DNA of 39,163 nucleotides from Sphingobacteriales bacterium (GCA_016718845.1 JADKCK010000063.1:1-39163); one strand, 5' to 3'. Positions 1-8,829 are shown, numbered from the stretch's first letter. Notes: generated by a model from the letters alone, not told the origin. A program made the numbers and translations.

Positions 1-29
1 GGTATGTTGAGTGGCTTTGTTTTGTTTTT

Positions 30-1361
30 TTACACACCAGCAATTAGGTGATTGCGGAAAGCATCTACAAAAAGACGGTGGTCGTCACGAACCCTTTGGG
101 CATATTTCTCTGAAAAATTGGTCATGTATTGTACGTATTCCGCCTCTTTACCATCTAAAACTGCGTTTATAGCCTCTTCAATTGAGTAATTGATAAGGGT
201 TTGGTCACTGTCGTCGTCGGAGCAGCAATGTATTTTGGCAACACATTTGCCTAAGTTTTCGACAACTTCCATAATGTCGTCCATGTCGTTTATGTCGTCC
301 CAATTTAGGTCGGCAGTATAAGGCGATATCTCTGTTACAAACATACTTATTCCGTCAAGGGTGGTGTATCCCAAAAATGGGTCGGCATTGGCTTGCAAAG
401 CTCGCTGCGACACGGCGGTTCTGTGTCCTTCGTTTACGAAATAGGCTTTGGCTTCTTTATCTTTTGCATATTTTTCAGAAGCCGAAGGTTGTGCCACTTT
501 CATCGAAAGGATAATATCGTTTTCGAGGGCTTGTGTTTCACCTTCTAACAAAATACTGTAAATTTTTAGCCCTGCACTGCCTATACCTAAACCTCGGCGT
601 AGTGCAATATCTTTAATTTGGTAAGTAATTTTTGAGCGTCGTTTTTTGTTTGGGATAGTGTTGTAATATTCTTCTAGTGCAGCCTCTACTTTTTTTCGTG
701 TTGTGTCGTCTACTGGCGAAATATTTTTGTTGTTTTTAAAATTTCGGTCGCCTTCTTTTATATCGGTTTCGGCATCAAGTAAACCTACGCGGGTAAGCAT
801 ACGAGCTTTATATAGTACTTGCAATAAGGCTCCTTTGGTCTTTTCGAGCGTTAGAGCAAAACTTTTGTCTTCTCCGTTGGCAAATCGAGCTACTTGGCGG
901 GCGTAGCTACGTGCTCCGTGGGCTACAACTTCGCGAATTTCGACATCGCTTAGGGCTTTTTGATAGCCAATTAGCGCTAAACTGGCACAAAAGCGTTTTA
1001 CGTCCCAGTTAAATGGTGCTACATACGATTCGTCAAAATCGTTGACATCAAAAATCAATATACCTTTTCCGTTCATGTAGGTACCAAAGTTTTCGGCATG
1101 TAAATCGCCTTGTATCCATACACGACTGGTTTTTTCGTTCAAAAATGGGTCTTTATCGTTCGATACATCGGCATAAAATAAAGCCGCACTGCCACGATAA
1201 AAAGCAAGAGGTGTTTGCGCCATTTTTCTGAACTTGCCACGCCAGGCGTTTTGGTCAAGGGCAATTAAGCCCGAGTAATTGTCGGTAAACGACTTGATAA
1301 TGAATTGTTGTCTATCCTTGGCTGAAAAAGCTGTAGGATGTGTAGGTGATGACTTCGCCAT
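30..1361 (-). CDS. DUF2252 family protein
   Basis: This is a complete 443-residue ORF starting at an ATG. It matches the DUF2252 family, a kinase-like-fold group of unknown substrate: GDLHAENFG at residues 85-93 and DVNDFDE at 105-111 correspond to the catalytic-loop and metal-binding (DFG-like) positions of aminoglycoside-phosphotransferase-like folds. Length is typical of the family. There is no signal peptide or membrane segment, so it is probably cytosolic. The gene stands alone, and the downstream neighbour on the minus strand lies outside the window. Family membership is well supported; phosphotransferase activity is only inferred from the fold. Confidence 0.88.
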   Translation of the reverse strand: MAKSSPTHPTAFSAKDRQQFIIKSFTDNYSGLIALDQNAWRGKFRKMAQTPLAFYRGSAALFYADVSNDKDPFLNEKTSRVWIQGDLHAENFGTYMNGKGILIFDVNDFDESYVAPFNWDVKRFCASLALIGYQKALSDVEIREVVAHGARSYARQVARFANGEDKSFALTLEKTKGALLQVLYKARMLTRVGLLDAETDIKEGDRNFKNNKNISPVDDTTRKKVEAALEEYYNTIPNKKRRSKITYQIKDIALRRGLGIGSAGLKIYSILLEGETQALENDIILSMKVAQPSASEKYAKDKEAKAYFVNEGHRTAVSQRALQANADPFLGYTTLDGISMFVTEISPYTADLNWDDINDMDDIMEVVENLGKCVAKIHCCSDDDSDQTLINYSIEEAINAVLDGKEAEYVQYMTNFSEKYAQRVRDDHRLFVDAFRNHLIAGV

Positions 1362-1638
1362 TGTTGAAATATTTAAATATGATAAGAGAGTATCTTTAAT
1401 AACTGATTAAACACACATAGACCTAACAATAACTTGAAAAATATGCTAGCACAATGTAAGAGAGAAAACCTTGTTTAAACATTACTATCTTAAGTGACAG
1501 AATTAGCTGTTTGTGACACTTTATACAGCTTAAGTGAAAAATAAAAATAAAAAGAATTAATAAAAATACAATATAATGGTGGTTTTTATTGGTTTCAGAA
1601 ATACTAGAATGATAACAACTAGTCATCGGTTTTGTTTG

Positions 1639-2550
1639 TCAAAAAATAGACATGCCTGTTTTTGTTGTTAGTAGCTCCAGCGATTTCATACCCAAAACCG
1701 AATTTCCTTTTTCGTTTAGCCTTGGTGCCCAAGTAGCTACGCAGTATTTTTGGGGATGTATGGCAACAATACCCCCGCCAATGCCGCTTTTACCGGGCAA
1801 GCCTACTTTGTAGCTAAATTCGCCAGCTTCGTCGTAAAAACCACAAGTTTGCATCAATGCGTTTAGTCGTTTTACTTGGCTTTCGGTTAAAATTTGTTTG
1901 TTTTGGGTTAGTGTTTTACCTTTGTTTGCAAAAAAGCAAAACGAATGTGCCAACTCTTTACAGGTCATTTCTATGGAGCATTGATAAAAATAAAAATCCA
2001 GCACATCGGTTACATCGTTGTTGATATTGCCAAACGATTTCAATAAATTGGCTAAGGCGGCGTTTCTGTAGCCCACCGTTTTTTCCGAAAGAGCAACTTT
2101 TTCGTTAAAATTAATGGTGTTGCAATGGGCTAATGTGCGCACAAAATCCAAAAAATCTTTTTTAGGATTGTTTAAATGGCTAAGCAAAATATCGGCAACT
2201 ACAAGGGCACCTGCATTGATAAACGGGTTTCGGGGTTTGCCTTTTTCGTATTCTAATTGTACCAATGAGTTAAACGGATTACCCGATGGTTCAACGCCTA
2301 CTCGGTTCCAAATGTTTTCGCCTACAAATGTAAAGGCATGTGACAAGGCAAGTACCTTTGAGATACTTTGAATAGAAAACCGCTCGTTACTATCGCCAAT
2401 GCCATAATCAATTCCTTGGGTAGTAACCAAATGGATACCAAATTTTGATGGGTCAATTAAAGCAAGTTCGGGTATGCTGTTAGATACAGCTCCGTCGTTG
2501 GCAAAAGGTGCCATACTTTGTTGTATCTCGTGTAAAATTTGGGTGTACAT
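1639..2550 (-). CDS. glsA: glutaminase (L-glutamine amidohydrolase)
   Basis: A 303-residue protein, the usual length for serine-dependent glutaminases with a beta-lactamase fold, which convert glutamine to glutamate and ammonia. The nucleophile/base pair is visible as Ser62-x-x-Lys65 within FSIQSISKVL. Further family signatures are NPFINAGAL near residue 113, YRNAALANLLKSFGN near 161 and the KSGIGGG turn near 254. It is cytosolic, with no signal peptide. The ATG is followed at once by a well-conserved N-terminus, so the start is secure. A 26-codon ORF lies 67 bases upstream on the same strand. Confidence 0.95.
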   Translation of the reverse strand: MYTQILHEIQQSMAPFANDGAVSNSIPELALIDPSKFGIHLVTTQGIDYGIGDSNERFSIQSISKVLALSHAFTFVGENIWNRVGVEPSGNPFNSLVQLEYEKGKPRNPFINAGALVVADILLSHLNNPKKDFLDFVRTLAHCNTINFNEKVALSEKTVGYRNAALANLLKSFGNINNDVTDVLDFYFYQCSIEMTCKELAHSFCFFANKGKTLTQNKQILTESQVKRLNALMQTCGFYDEAGEFSYKVGLPGKSGIGGGIVAIHPQKYCVATWAPRLNEKGNSVLGMKSLELLTTKTGMSIF

Positions 2551-2617
2551 TTTGGAGTTTTAGCTTGTGGCAAGTAGTAACCTACTTGTTGTATTGATGA
2601 ACAAATTTTAGGGCAGC

Positions 2618-2698
2618 CTACTCACTCGCTTGTTTTTTAGCAACCAATTCGGTAAAACTTTTTGCGGCGTTGGTAAAATCCGACGGAAATAGTGACAT
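2618..2698 (-). CDS. possible 26-residue small protein upstream of glutaminase
   Basis: An ATG-to-TAG frame of 27 codons lies on the same strand as glsA, 67 bases upstream of its start. Its codons (GCC, ACC, CCG, GAA) resemble the neighbouring housekeeping genes rather than the AT-rich spacer around it. The predicted peptide begins MSLFPSDFTNAAKSFTEL and looks like an amphipathic helix. It could be a true small protein, an upstream leader ORF, or the N-terminal scrap of a lost gene. I recognise no family. Confidence 0.3.
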   Translation of the reverse strand: MSLFPSDFTNAAKSFTELVAKKQASE

Positions 2699-3039
2699 GA
2701 TACTTTTTTTACTGATTAATGTATAATTACTACTTATATATTTAACAGCACCAAACTAGCTACCTAAAAATGTTTGGATTTGTGGCTACAAAGGTACTTC
2801 CAAAATGTAACATTGTGCATTTTTGGTTCAAATAAGCCTGTATTTTTTAAAAAATAATTTTTGCTGTTGGATAAAACAAAAAAACGCGTGCATTGGTAAT
2901 TAGGACTATCAATAGCCCTTAACCAACAACTATTATTTGATGCTTGGGCAAGCCAGGTAACAGCCAAAAGCCAATAATTGAACAAGTAAATTTTAAATTT
3001 TGTGACAAATGTTTGTTAATTGTTTAAATAGCGCTAACT
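2699..3039. other. AT-rich intergenic region between divergent glsA and rmuC
   Basis: No convincing coding frame. A 73-codon minus-strand frame at 2764-2985 has a composition typical of chance ORFs. The right end carries the rmuC promoter, listed separately. Confidence 0.5.
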
Positions 3040-3042
3040 TTG
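3012..3042 (+). promoter_or_regulatory. Bacteroidota-type promoter of rmuC
   Basis: A -33 element TTTG at 3012-3015, a 19-base spacer and a -7 element TAACTTTG at 3035-3042 match the TTTG-N19-21-TAnnTTTG consensus. Transcription should start near 3048-3052. The furthest upstream in-frame start of rmuC (TTG at 3040) lies inside the -7 box and therefore cannot be the translation start. Confidence 0.75.
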
Positions 3043-3102
3043 TTACCCCAATTACGCCATATTAATGTTTGGCATCATTTAATCATCCACAAACTATTTG
3101 CT

Positions 3103-4203
3103 TTGCCGCTCGAACAACTACTTGCCTTGCTATTGCTAATAGGTATGGGTATCGTTATTTATTTGCTATATACACGCCGTAGTTTACTTGCACCTGCCAC
3201 CACCACCGATGCTGCGCAGATACAAATATTGGTAAGCCTTATTGCCGACCTACAACGCCAACTACAAGAGACCGATGTGCGTACCCGACAAGAAATACAA
3301 GAACGCCTTGATGTAGTTATCCGTCAAATAAGCACACATCAGCAGCAAAATGCCCAGCAAATTATACAACAACAAAGCCAAAGCAGCTCGTTGATACAAC
3401 AAATAACCACCAAACTAAGCCAAATAGAAAACACCAACAAACAAGTACTTAGTTTTACTGAGCAAATGAGGGGTTTAGAAAAAGTATTTTCGTCGCCCAA
3501 ACAGCGTGGTATGGTCGGCGAGTTTTTGTTAGAGGCTTTGCTAGCAAATATATTACCATCTAATCAATACAAAATACAATATCGTTTTAAGACAGGCATA
3601 ATGGTAGATGCAGCTATTTTTTTTAAAGATAAAATTGTGCCCATAGATGCCAAATTTCCGTTAGAAAAATACAATCGGCTACAAAATACCGATAATTTGC
3701 AGCTAAAAGCCGATTTAGAGAAGCAATTTAAGACCGATTTAAAAAATAGAATCGATGAAACGGCAAAATATGTACTACCAAACGAAAATACTACTAACTT
3801 TGCTCTGATGTTTGTGCCAGCCGAGGGTATTTTTTATCAATTGTTGCAATATACCACCACTACCCTCGACGGACGAACCGCCGATTTGATGGTCTATGGC
3901 TTTCAAAAACATGTTATCATTGTATCGCCCGCCACCTTTTATGCCTACCTCGAAACCGTTTTGCATGGGCTTAATGCACTACAAATAGAGCAATCGGTGC
4001 GCGAAGTAATACAAAAAATTGGCGATTTGCAACGCCACCTACAAAGCTACGAAGACCAACTGCTGCGCCTTGGCAAACAAATGCAAACAACCCAAGCTAC
4101 CTACGAACAAACCAAACGCGAATTTGATAAAATTGATAAAGCCATCACGCAAATAAATACCGCTAATAACGCTACCGAAAAACCTAATGATAAACTGTTT
4201 TAA
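3103..4203 (+). CDS. rmuC: DNA recombination protein RmuC homologue
   Basis: RmuC proteins are membrane-anchored and carry a restriction-nuclease-like domain; they limit inversions at short inverted repeats. The order is typical: an N-terminal hydrophobic anchor (LLALLLLIGMGIVIYLL), a long Gln-rich coiled coil, then the RmuC domain with KQRGMVGEFLLEALL, VDAAIFFKDKIVPIDAKFPLE and VPAEGIFYQLL, and a C-terminal coiled coil. The frame is open from 3040, but that TTG lies in the promoter. I placed the start at TTG 3103, just before the anchor; the first in-frame ATG (3145) falls inside the anchor. The start is uncertain, the identity is not. Confidence 0.88.
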   Translation: MPLEQLLALLLLIGMGIVIYLLYTRRSLLAPATTTDAAQIQILVSLIADLQRQLQETDVRTRQEIQERLDVVIRQISTHQQQNAQQIIQQQSQSSSLIQQITTKLSQIENTNKQVLSFTEQMRGLEKVFSSPKQRGMVGEFLLEALLANILPSNQYKIQYRFKTGIMVDAAIFFKDKIVPIDAKFPLEKYNRLQNTDNLQLKADLEKQFKTDLKNRIDETAKYVLPNENTTNFALMFVPAEGIFYQLLQYTTTTLDGRTADLMVYGFQKHVIIVSPATFYAYLETVLHGLNALQIEQSVREVIQKIGDLQRHLQSYEDQLLRLGKQMQTTQATYEQTKREFDKIDKAITQINTANNATEKPNDKLF

Positions 4204-4323
4204 ATAGCAGCGTTTATATATTTTTTACAACACTTCATGTGTGATATATATAGCATTTGTGCAAAATTTGTTAAACACGAGAAGCATTTGCAGTAACACT
4301 ATTAAAAGCTTAAAAAATAAACC

Positions 4324-4695
4324 ATGATATTTTTATCCAAAATCATTATAGCCCTAATTGCCCTCGAGCATTTATACATTTTGTGGATAGAAATGTTTGC
4401 ATGGACAAGCGTAGGCAAAAAAGTTTTTCGCGGAGCCATGCCCCCCAATATGTTCGAAGCAACCCGCGTATTGGCAGCCAACCAAGGTTTATACAATGGC
4501 TTTTTAGCAGCAGGGCTTATTTGGTCGCTGTTGATACCAAACCCAATATGGAGCCAAAATGTTGCCACTTTTTTCTTGGCATGTGTAGCCATAGCAGGTA
4601 TTTACGGCTCCCTTACGGCAGCCAAATCTATATTTTTTGTACAAGCACTACCCGCTATAATAGCCTTGATAATTGTGCTAATGAACAATAACTGA
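4324..4695 (+). CDS. DUF1304 family small integral membrane protein
   Basis: A 123-residue, very hydrophobic protein with four predicted membrane helices (about residues 2-22, 55-72, 79-97 and 100-119). It fits DUF1304: an N-terminal helix with EHLYILWIEMFAW, then the conserved NQGLYNGFLAAGLIW stretch before helix 2. The function of the family is unknown. The ATG is clear and the length normal. It follows rmuC by 120 bases on the same strand and could be co-transcribed; no strong terminator is visible between them. A second frame inside it (4383-4691) is a shadow. Confidence 0.85.
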   Translation: MIFLSKIIIALIALEHLYILWIEMFAWTSVGKKVFRGAMPPNMFEATRVLAANQGLYNGFLAAGLIWSLLIPNPIWSQNVATFFLACVAIAGIYGSLTAAKSIFFVQALPAIIALIIVLMNNN

Positions 4696-4844
4696 ACAAA
4701 AACAAGTAAATAATAAAGCCTAATCAGCCATTTAACTATACTTTTTTACGCACAAGTAAAAAAAAAACCACAAAACAACAAAAAACGTTTAAGAAGTTCG
4801 TAATTTAACACCCTAATTCCGAACAAACACTCCAATAAACAGAT

Positions 4845-7064
4845 ATGTCACAATCAGACAGCGCTATGAAATCAATAGAAGAAAATGATCTTCATCGAAC
4901 CTTATCCGACAGTTTTGGTTTTAACGCCTTTAAAGGAAACCAAGACGAAATTATTAATAGTATACTAAACGGTAAAGATACATTAGTAATTATGCCCACA
5001 GGTGGCGGAAAATCTTTGTGCTACCAATTGCCCGCTATCATGTGCGAAGGCACTGCTTTAATAATATCGCCACTTATTGCCCTGATGAAAAATCAGGTGG
5101 ATTTGATGCGCGGATACAGCAAAAATGACAATATTGCTCACTTTCTTAACTCGTCGTTAAACCGCCTACAAATCAAACAGGTTAAACAAGACCTACTCGA
5201 CGGGCATACTAAAATGTTGTATGTAGCCCCCGAAACACTCACCAAAGACGAAACCGTTGCTTTTTTTAAGCAAATACCCATTTCGTTTCTTGCCGTTGAT
5301 GAGGCTCACTGTATCTCGGAGTGGGGTCACGATTTTAGACCCGAATACCGCCGAATACACGACATTGTTAAAAGCATTAACCCCAACTTGCCCATCGTAG
5401 CACTAACGGCAACGGCAACCCCCAAAGTGCAGGACGACATAATGAAAAACCTGCAACTGCGCGACCCTAATGTATTTATAGAGTCGTTTAACCGCCCAAA
5501 CCTATACTACGAAGTACGCCCCAAAGGTAAAAGCGAACAAGTTATTCGCCAAATTATCCATTTCATCAAACAAAATTCGGGCAAATCGGGCATTATTTAC
5601 TGCCTAAATCGTAAAACCACCGAAGACATAGCCGAAATGCTACTTGCCAATGGCATACGAGCCGCCGCCTATCATGCCGGCTTAGATGCCCTTACACGCA
5701 GCGAAAGACAAGACCAGTTTCTGTCGGAAGATATTGACATAATTGTGGCAACCATAGCCTTTGGTATGGGCATAGACAAACCCGACGTGCGCTTTGTGAT
5801 ACATTATAATATGCCCAAAAGCCTCGAAAATTATTATCAAGAAACTGGACGAGCCGGACGCGACGGCTTAGAGGGAAAATGTGTTGGCTTTTTTAACCAT
5901 GCTGACATGACCAAACTCGAAAAGTTTATGCGCGAAAAACCTGTTGCCGAGCGCGAAGTAGGCGGACAACACCTTGCCGAAGTAGTAAGCTATTGCGAAA
6001 CAGCATCGTGCCGACGAAAATTTTTATTGCACTACTTTGGCGAAGATTATAAAGACGAAAATTGCTGTAACTGCGACAACTGCACACAACCCAAAGAAAA
6101 AGTAGATATTACCAACAACGTTAGATTAGTACTTAAAGCAATTGATTTGCTCCAAGAAAACTTTAACGCCCGATACATTATCACCTTTTTGCTAGGCGAA
6201 ACCACCCAAGAAGTAATAGACTTTAAACACCACCAACTTAATCTGTTTGGTAAAGGAGAAGAAAAAAGTAAAAATTACTGGAACACCATCATGAGCCAAA
6301 TTTTACTCGAAAACCTCGTTTACAAAGATATCGAAAACTATGGCATCCTAAAACTACAACCATCGGGCTTAGATTTTATCGATAACCCATACCCCATACT
6401 TAAAGCACTTAACCACGAGTACGAAGACCTTGGCTCGTTTAACGACAACGAAACCCCCAGACCAACCGTACTCGACGAACAACTATTTAATGCCCTTAAA
6501 GACCTGCGCCGCAGAGTAGCCAAAGCCAAAAAAATACCTACTTATGTGGTATTCCAAGATAGGTCGCTCGAAGAAATGGCAACTTACTACCCCATTACAC
6601 CCGAAGAACTCGAAAATATAAACGGCGTAAGTAAAGGTAAAGTAATGCGCTATGGCAAAGACTTTTTGAAACTAATTGAGGATTATGTTGAAGAAAACGA
6701 CATAGAACGAGCCTCGGATATGGTATTGAAATCGGTAGCCAATAAGTCGAAAGGCAAAATTGACATCATCAAGTTTATCGACAAAAAAATACCATTAGCC
6801 ATGATTAGTAAAAACATGGACCTAAAACAAGAAAGTTTGCTCTGCGAAATAGAAAAAATTATTGACTCGGGTACTAAATTAAATATTGACTACCACATAG
6901 ACCAAATACTTGACCCCGACCAACAAGAAGAAATATTTAACTACTTTATGACCGCCGAAAACGAATCAATTGTCGACGCATTTAAAGAGTTAGGAAGCGA
7001 CGAATATACCGAAGAAGAAATACGATATGTTCGTATCCAATTTATGTCAAAAGTAGCATTATAA
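4845..7064 (+). CDS. recQ: ATP-dependent DNA helicase RecQ
   Basis: A 3'-5' helicase of 739 residues. Visible motifs: motif 0 (FGFNAFKGNQDEII, 24-37), Walker A PTGGGKS at 51-57, DEAH at 152-155, the aromatic-rich loop AHCISEWGHDFRPEY directly after it, and motif VI QETGRAGRD at 332-340. A Cys cluster (C384, C389, C407/408, C410, C413) forms the zinc-binding subdomain, followed by the winged helix and an HRDC domain at about 535-615 (LFNALKDLRRRVAKAKKIP). About 120 further residues extend beyond HRDC, longer than E. coli RecQ and common in Bacteroidota. The start has no close alternative. A strong terminator follows at 7105. Confidence 0.97.
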   Translation: MSQSDSAMKSIEENDLHRTLSDSFGFNAFKGNQDEIINSILNGKDTLVIMPTGGGKSLCYQLPAIMCEGTALIISPLIALMKNQVDLMRGYSKNDNIAHFLNSSLNRLQIKQVKQDLLDGHTKMLYVAPETLTKDETVAFFKQIPISFLAVDEAHCISEWGHDFRPEYRRIHDIVKSINPNLPIVALTATATPKVQDDIMKNLQLRDPNVFIESFNRPNLYYEVRPKGKSEQVIRQIIHFIKQNSGKSGIIYCLNRKTTEDIAEMLLANGIRAAAYHAGLDALTRSERQDQFLSEDIDIIVATIAFGMGIDKPDVRFVIHYNMPKSLENYYQETGRAGRDGLEGKCVGFFNHADMTKLEKFMREKPVAEREVGGQHLAEVVSYCETASCRRKFLLHYFGEDYKDENCCNCDNCTQPKEKVDITNNVRLVLKAIDLLQENFNARYIITFLLGETTQEVIDFKHHQLNLFGKGEEKSKNYWNTIMSQILLENLVYKDIENYGILKLQPSGLDFIDNPYPILKALNHEYEDLGSFNDNETPRPTVLDEQLFNALKDLRRRVAKAKKIPTYVVFQDRSLEEMATYYPITPEELENINGVSKGKVMRYGKDFLKLIEDYVEENDIERASDMVLKSVANKSKGKIDIIKFIDKKIPLAMISKNMDLKQESLLCEIEKIIDSGTKLNIDYHIDQILDPDQQEEIFNYFMTAENESIVDAFKELGSDEYTEEEIRYVRIQFMSKVAL

Positions 7065-7104
7065 TGTTATATATGGCTTAAATAATTTTTCATCTACCAA
7101 TACT

Positions 7105-7149
7105 AAAAGCTGCACAACAAGCCCCCAAAGGCTATTGTGCAGCTTTTTT
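7105..7149 (+). terminator. rho-independent terminator of recQ
   Basis: A 13-base stem (AAAAGCTGCACAA pairing with TTGTGCAGCTTTT, 7105-7117 with 7135-7147) with a 17-base loop, ending in a T run, 40 bases after the recQ stop. Confidence 0.85.
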
Positions 7150-7232
7150 AATGCCTATTTTCAACAAATTTATACCTCAAAACACCAAATTAGTCAAGAA
7201 TTGAAAAAAAAACAAAAAAAAGTTGACTTTTT

Positions 7233-7264
7233 TTTGGAATTCTCGACAGGCTACTATATCTTTG
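7233..7264 (+). promoter_or_regulatory. strong Bacteroidota-type promoter of a non-coding unit
   Basis: TTTG at 7233-7236, a 20-base spacer and TATCTTTG at 7257-7264 match the consensus exactly. Transcription should start near 7270. The next coding start is almost 400 bases downstream, behind a strong terminator. Confidence 0.75.
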
Positions 7265-7269
7265 TACTG

Positions 7270-7457
7270 TTTAAGCGGGCTGTGTGTTGGATAAAGTGAA
7301 ACGGAAACAAAAAGCACCAATTAAACCGCAAACAACATTGCCCTGCGTAGTGTAGCGTTTGCCCCAAAGCATGGCTAGGGCGCTTTTCTTATTTTCATAA
7401 TTAGTTTTGGCCTCTGTAGACTAACACCTATATGGTGTTTCTCCAGAGGTTTTTTTA
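7270..7457 (+). ncRNA. candidate small RNA, about 190 nt, identity unknown
   Basis: The stretch lies between a perfect promoter (7233-7264) and a strong terminator (7411-7456) and contains no meaningful ORF; its composition is more GC-balanced than the surrounding spacer. Possible pairings include AAGCG 7273-7277 with CGCTT 7381-7385, which would close the molecule, and GCAAAC 7328-7333 with GTTTGC 7357-7362, which competes with AAACG 7299-7303 with CGTTT 7356-7360. Size and end-to-end pairing resemble 6S-type RNAs. I cannot assign a family: the SRP RNA loop signature and tmRNA ends are absent. Hand folding is weak evidence. Confidence 0.5.
7411..7456 (+). terminator. two-tier terminator hairpin of the small-RNA unit
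   Basis: Outer stem CCTCTG 7411-7416 with CAGAGG 7444-7449, inner stem AACACC 7423-7428 with GGTGTT 7434-7439 closing a 5-base loop, then a run of seven T. Confidence 0.8.
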
Positions 7458-7657
7458 TTTTGCCAAATTCCCAAAAAAATGTTAAATTTTGCAAATAATT
7501 GGCTAACCATAGTAATAATTTTGACAAATAGTCCTAATTTTGTGACAAATAAACTTCGTTGCGTCAAATAACAGCTAATTGCTTAGCTAACACCCTAAAA
7601 TCGGTGTTCTAGCAATCTTGCAAGCATTTATTACCACAAAAAACATATTTTTTACAC

Positions 7658-8296
7658 ATGTTAGAGCAAATCATTCAAGCAGTACAAGGTCAAGCAGCCG
7701 ATTATTTCCGTCAACACCCCGACATCCCTAACGAACAAGCCGAAGGTGCTGCACAAGCAGCCGGAGCATCTATTATGGCTGCCCTACAAAACCAAATTAC
7801 CAGTGGCAACATCGAAGGGATACAAAATATGCTATCGGGCGGCAACGTAGATGGCAATGCCATGGGGCAAATTATGCAACAAGCCACAGGTTTGTTAGGC
7901 GGTTATCTTAATCAACAAGGTGTAAGCCAAGCTACAGCTTTGTCGGCATCGCAAGGTTTAATGCCACAACTCATACAAATGGTATTGGGCAAATTTATGT
8001 CAAAAGCTCCTGGCGACTCGGGCTTCGATATTGGCTCGCTTATCAGCCTTGTAATGGGCGGCGGACAACAACAACAACAAAACAATGGCATGTTGGGCAC
8101 CATTTTAGGTAGCGTATTGGGCGGCGGTGGTCAACAAGGTGGTGGCTCTGATTTATTGAGCAGCATTTTGGGTAATGTACTTGGCGGCGGACAACAACAA
8201 CAAGTAGAACAACAAAAACAACGCGGAGGCAATCAACAACAAGGCGACGCCAGCGATTTGTTGGGTGGTTTGTTAGGTAATATTTTTGGTAAATAA
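7658..8296 (+). CDS. Gln/Gly-rich DUF937-like protein
   Basis: A 212-residue protein. The first 130 residues are helical and Ala/Gln-rich (MLEQIIQAVQGQAADYF) and resemble DUF937/YidB-like proteins of unknown function. The C-terminal third consists of three repeats of a short hydrophobic motif of the form (M/L)LGxILGxVLGGG (near 146, 166 and 201), separated by poly-Gln and poly-Gly stretches. There is no signal peptide. The repeats and low complexity suggest self-association, but that is inference. The ATG start is clear. An imperfect hairpin follows at 8326. Confidence 0.7.
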   Translation: MLEQIIQAVQGQAADYFRQHPDIPNEQAEGAAQAAGASIMAALQNQITSGNIEGIQNMLSGGNVDGNAMGQIMQQATGLLGGYLNQQGVSQATALSASQGLMPQLIQMVLGKFMSKAPGDSGFDIGSLISLVMGGGQQQQQNNGMLGTILGSVLGGGGQQGGGSDLLSSILGNVLGGGQQQQVEQQKQRGGNQQQGDASDLLGGLLGNIFGK

Positions 8297-8325
8297 AACT
8301 ATTAATTTTAATGCAAAAAATTAAA

Positions 8326-8370
8326 CACTTCTTTTATTTAGCTTTTTAATGCTTTGAGAAGTGCTATTTT
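8326..8370 (+). terminator. possible weak terminator after the DUF937-like gene
   Basis: A 7-bp stem CACTTCT 8326-8332 with AGAAGTG 8357-8363 and a 24-base loop; the following tract (CTATTTTA) is only partly T-rich. Confidence 0.35.
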
Positions 8371-8421
8371 AGATTAAAAAACGCAATTCAACAAAATCTT
8401 TCACACACAAAAAACGTAACA

Positions 8422-8829
8422 ATGGCTTACAAAATCGACGAAATAGAAGGCGTTGGTCCAGCTCTTGCCGAAAAATTTAATGCGGCTGGTATCAAAACCG
8501 TAGAAGATTTACTCGAAAAAGGTGCTAGCAAAAAAGGCAGAACCGAACTAGAGGAAGCAACAGGTATTGATGGCAAACGCATTTTGCGCTTTGTTAACCA
8601 TGCCGACCTTTTCCGTATCAAAGGCGTAGCAGGCGAATATGCCGAACTACTCGAAGCAGCAGGTGTTGATACCGTTAAAGAGCTGCGCAACCGCGTGCCT
8701 CAAAACCTATACAACAAAATGATGGAAGTAAACGCCGAGAAAAAATTGGTACGAAAAGAACCCAGCCTTAGCCAAGTAGAAGGCTTTGTGGCTCGAGCTA
8801 AAGAACTTGAACCCAAAGTGACACACTAA
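8422..8829 (+). CDS. DUF4332 helix-hairpin-helix protein
   Basis: A 135-residue protein with two tandem helix-hairpin-helix-like units: IEGVGPALAEKFNAAGIKTVEDLLEKG near residues 8-34, and IKGVAGEYAELLEAAGVDTVKEL near 66-88. This is the DUF4332 pattern of small proteins related to the HhH folds used in non-specific DNA binding. It is cytosolic. The ATG lies directly before the conserved first helix. It is probably its own transcription unit, bounded by hairpins on both sides. The biological role is unknown. Confidence 0.82.
   Translation: MAYKIDEIEGVGPALAEKFNAAGIKTVEDLLEKGASKKGRTELEEATGIDGKRILRFVNHADLFRIKGVAGEYAELLEAAGVDTVKELRNRVPQNLYNKMMEVNAEKKLVRKEPSLSQVEGFVARAKELEPKVTH

Noticed and set aside
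1423..1626. 67-codon minus-strand frame downstream of glsA
   Set aside because: Its composition is random AT-rich spacer and it shows no recognisable domain; likely a chance ORF.
2764..2985. 73-codon minus-strand frame in the glsA-rmuC spacer
   Set aside because: Trp/Cys/Asn-rich chance translation with no start context and no family.
4383..4691. 102-codon second frame inside the DUF1304 gene
   Set aside because: Shadow frame; the hydrophobic frame at 4324 is the real one.
7270..7457. Small-RNA unit as SRP RNA or tmRNA
   Set aside because: The conserved SRP loop and the tmRNA acceptor ends could not be found; the unit is left unassigned.
7270..7657. The 7.3-kb unit as a riboswitch of the DUF937-like gene
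   Set aside because: A strong terminator is followed by about 200 bases of spacer before the gene, with no visible anti-terminator pairing.
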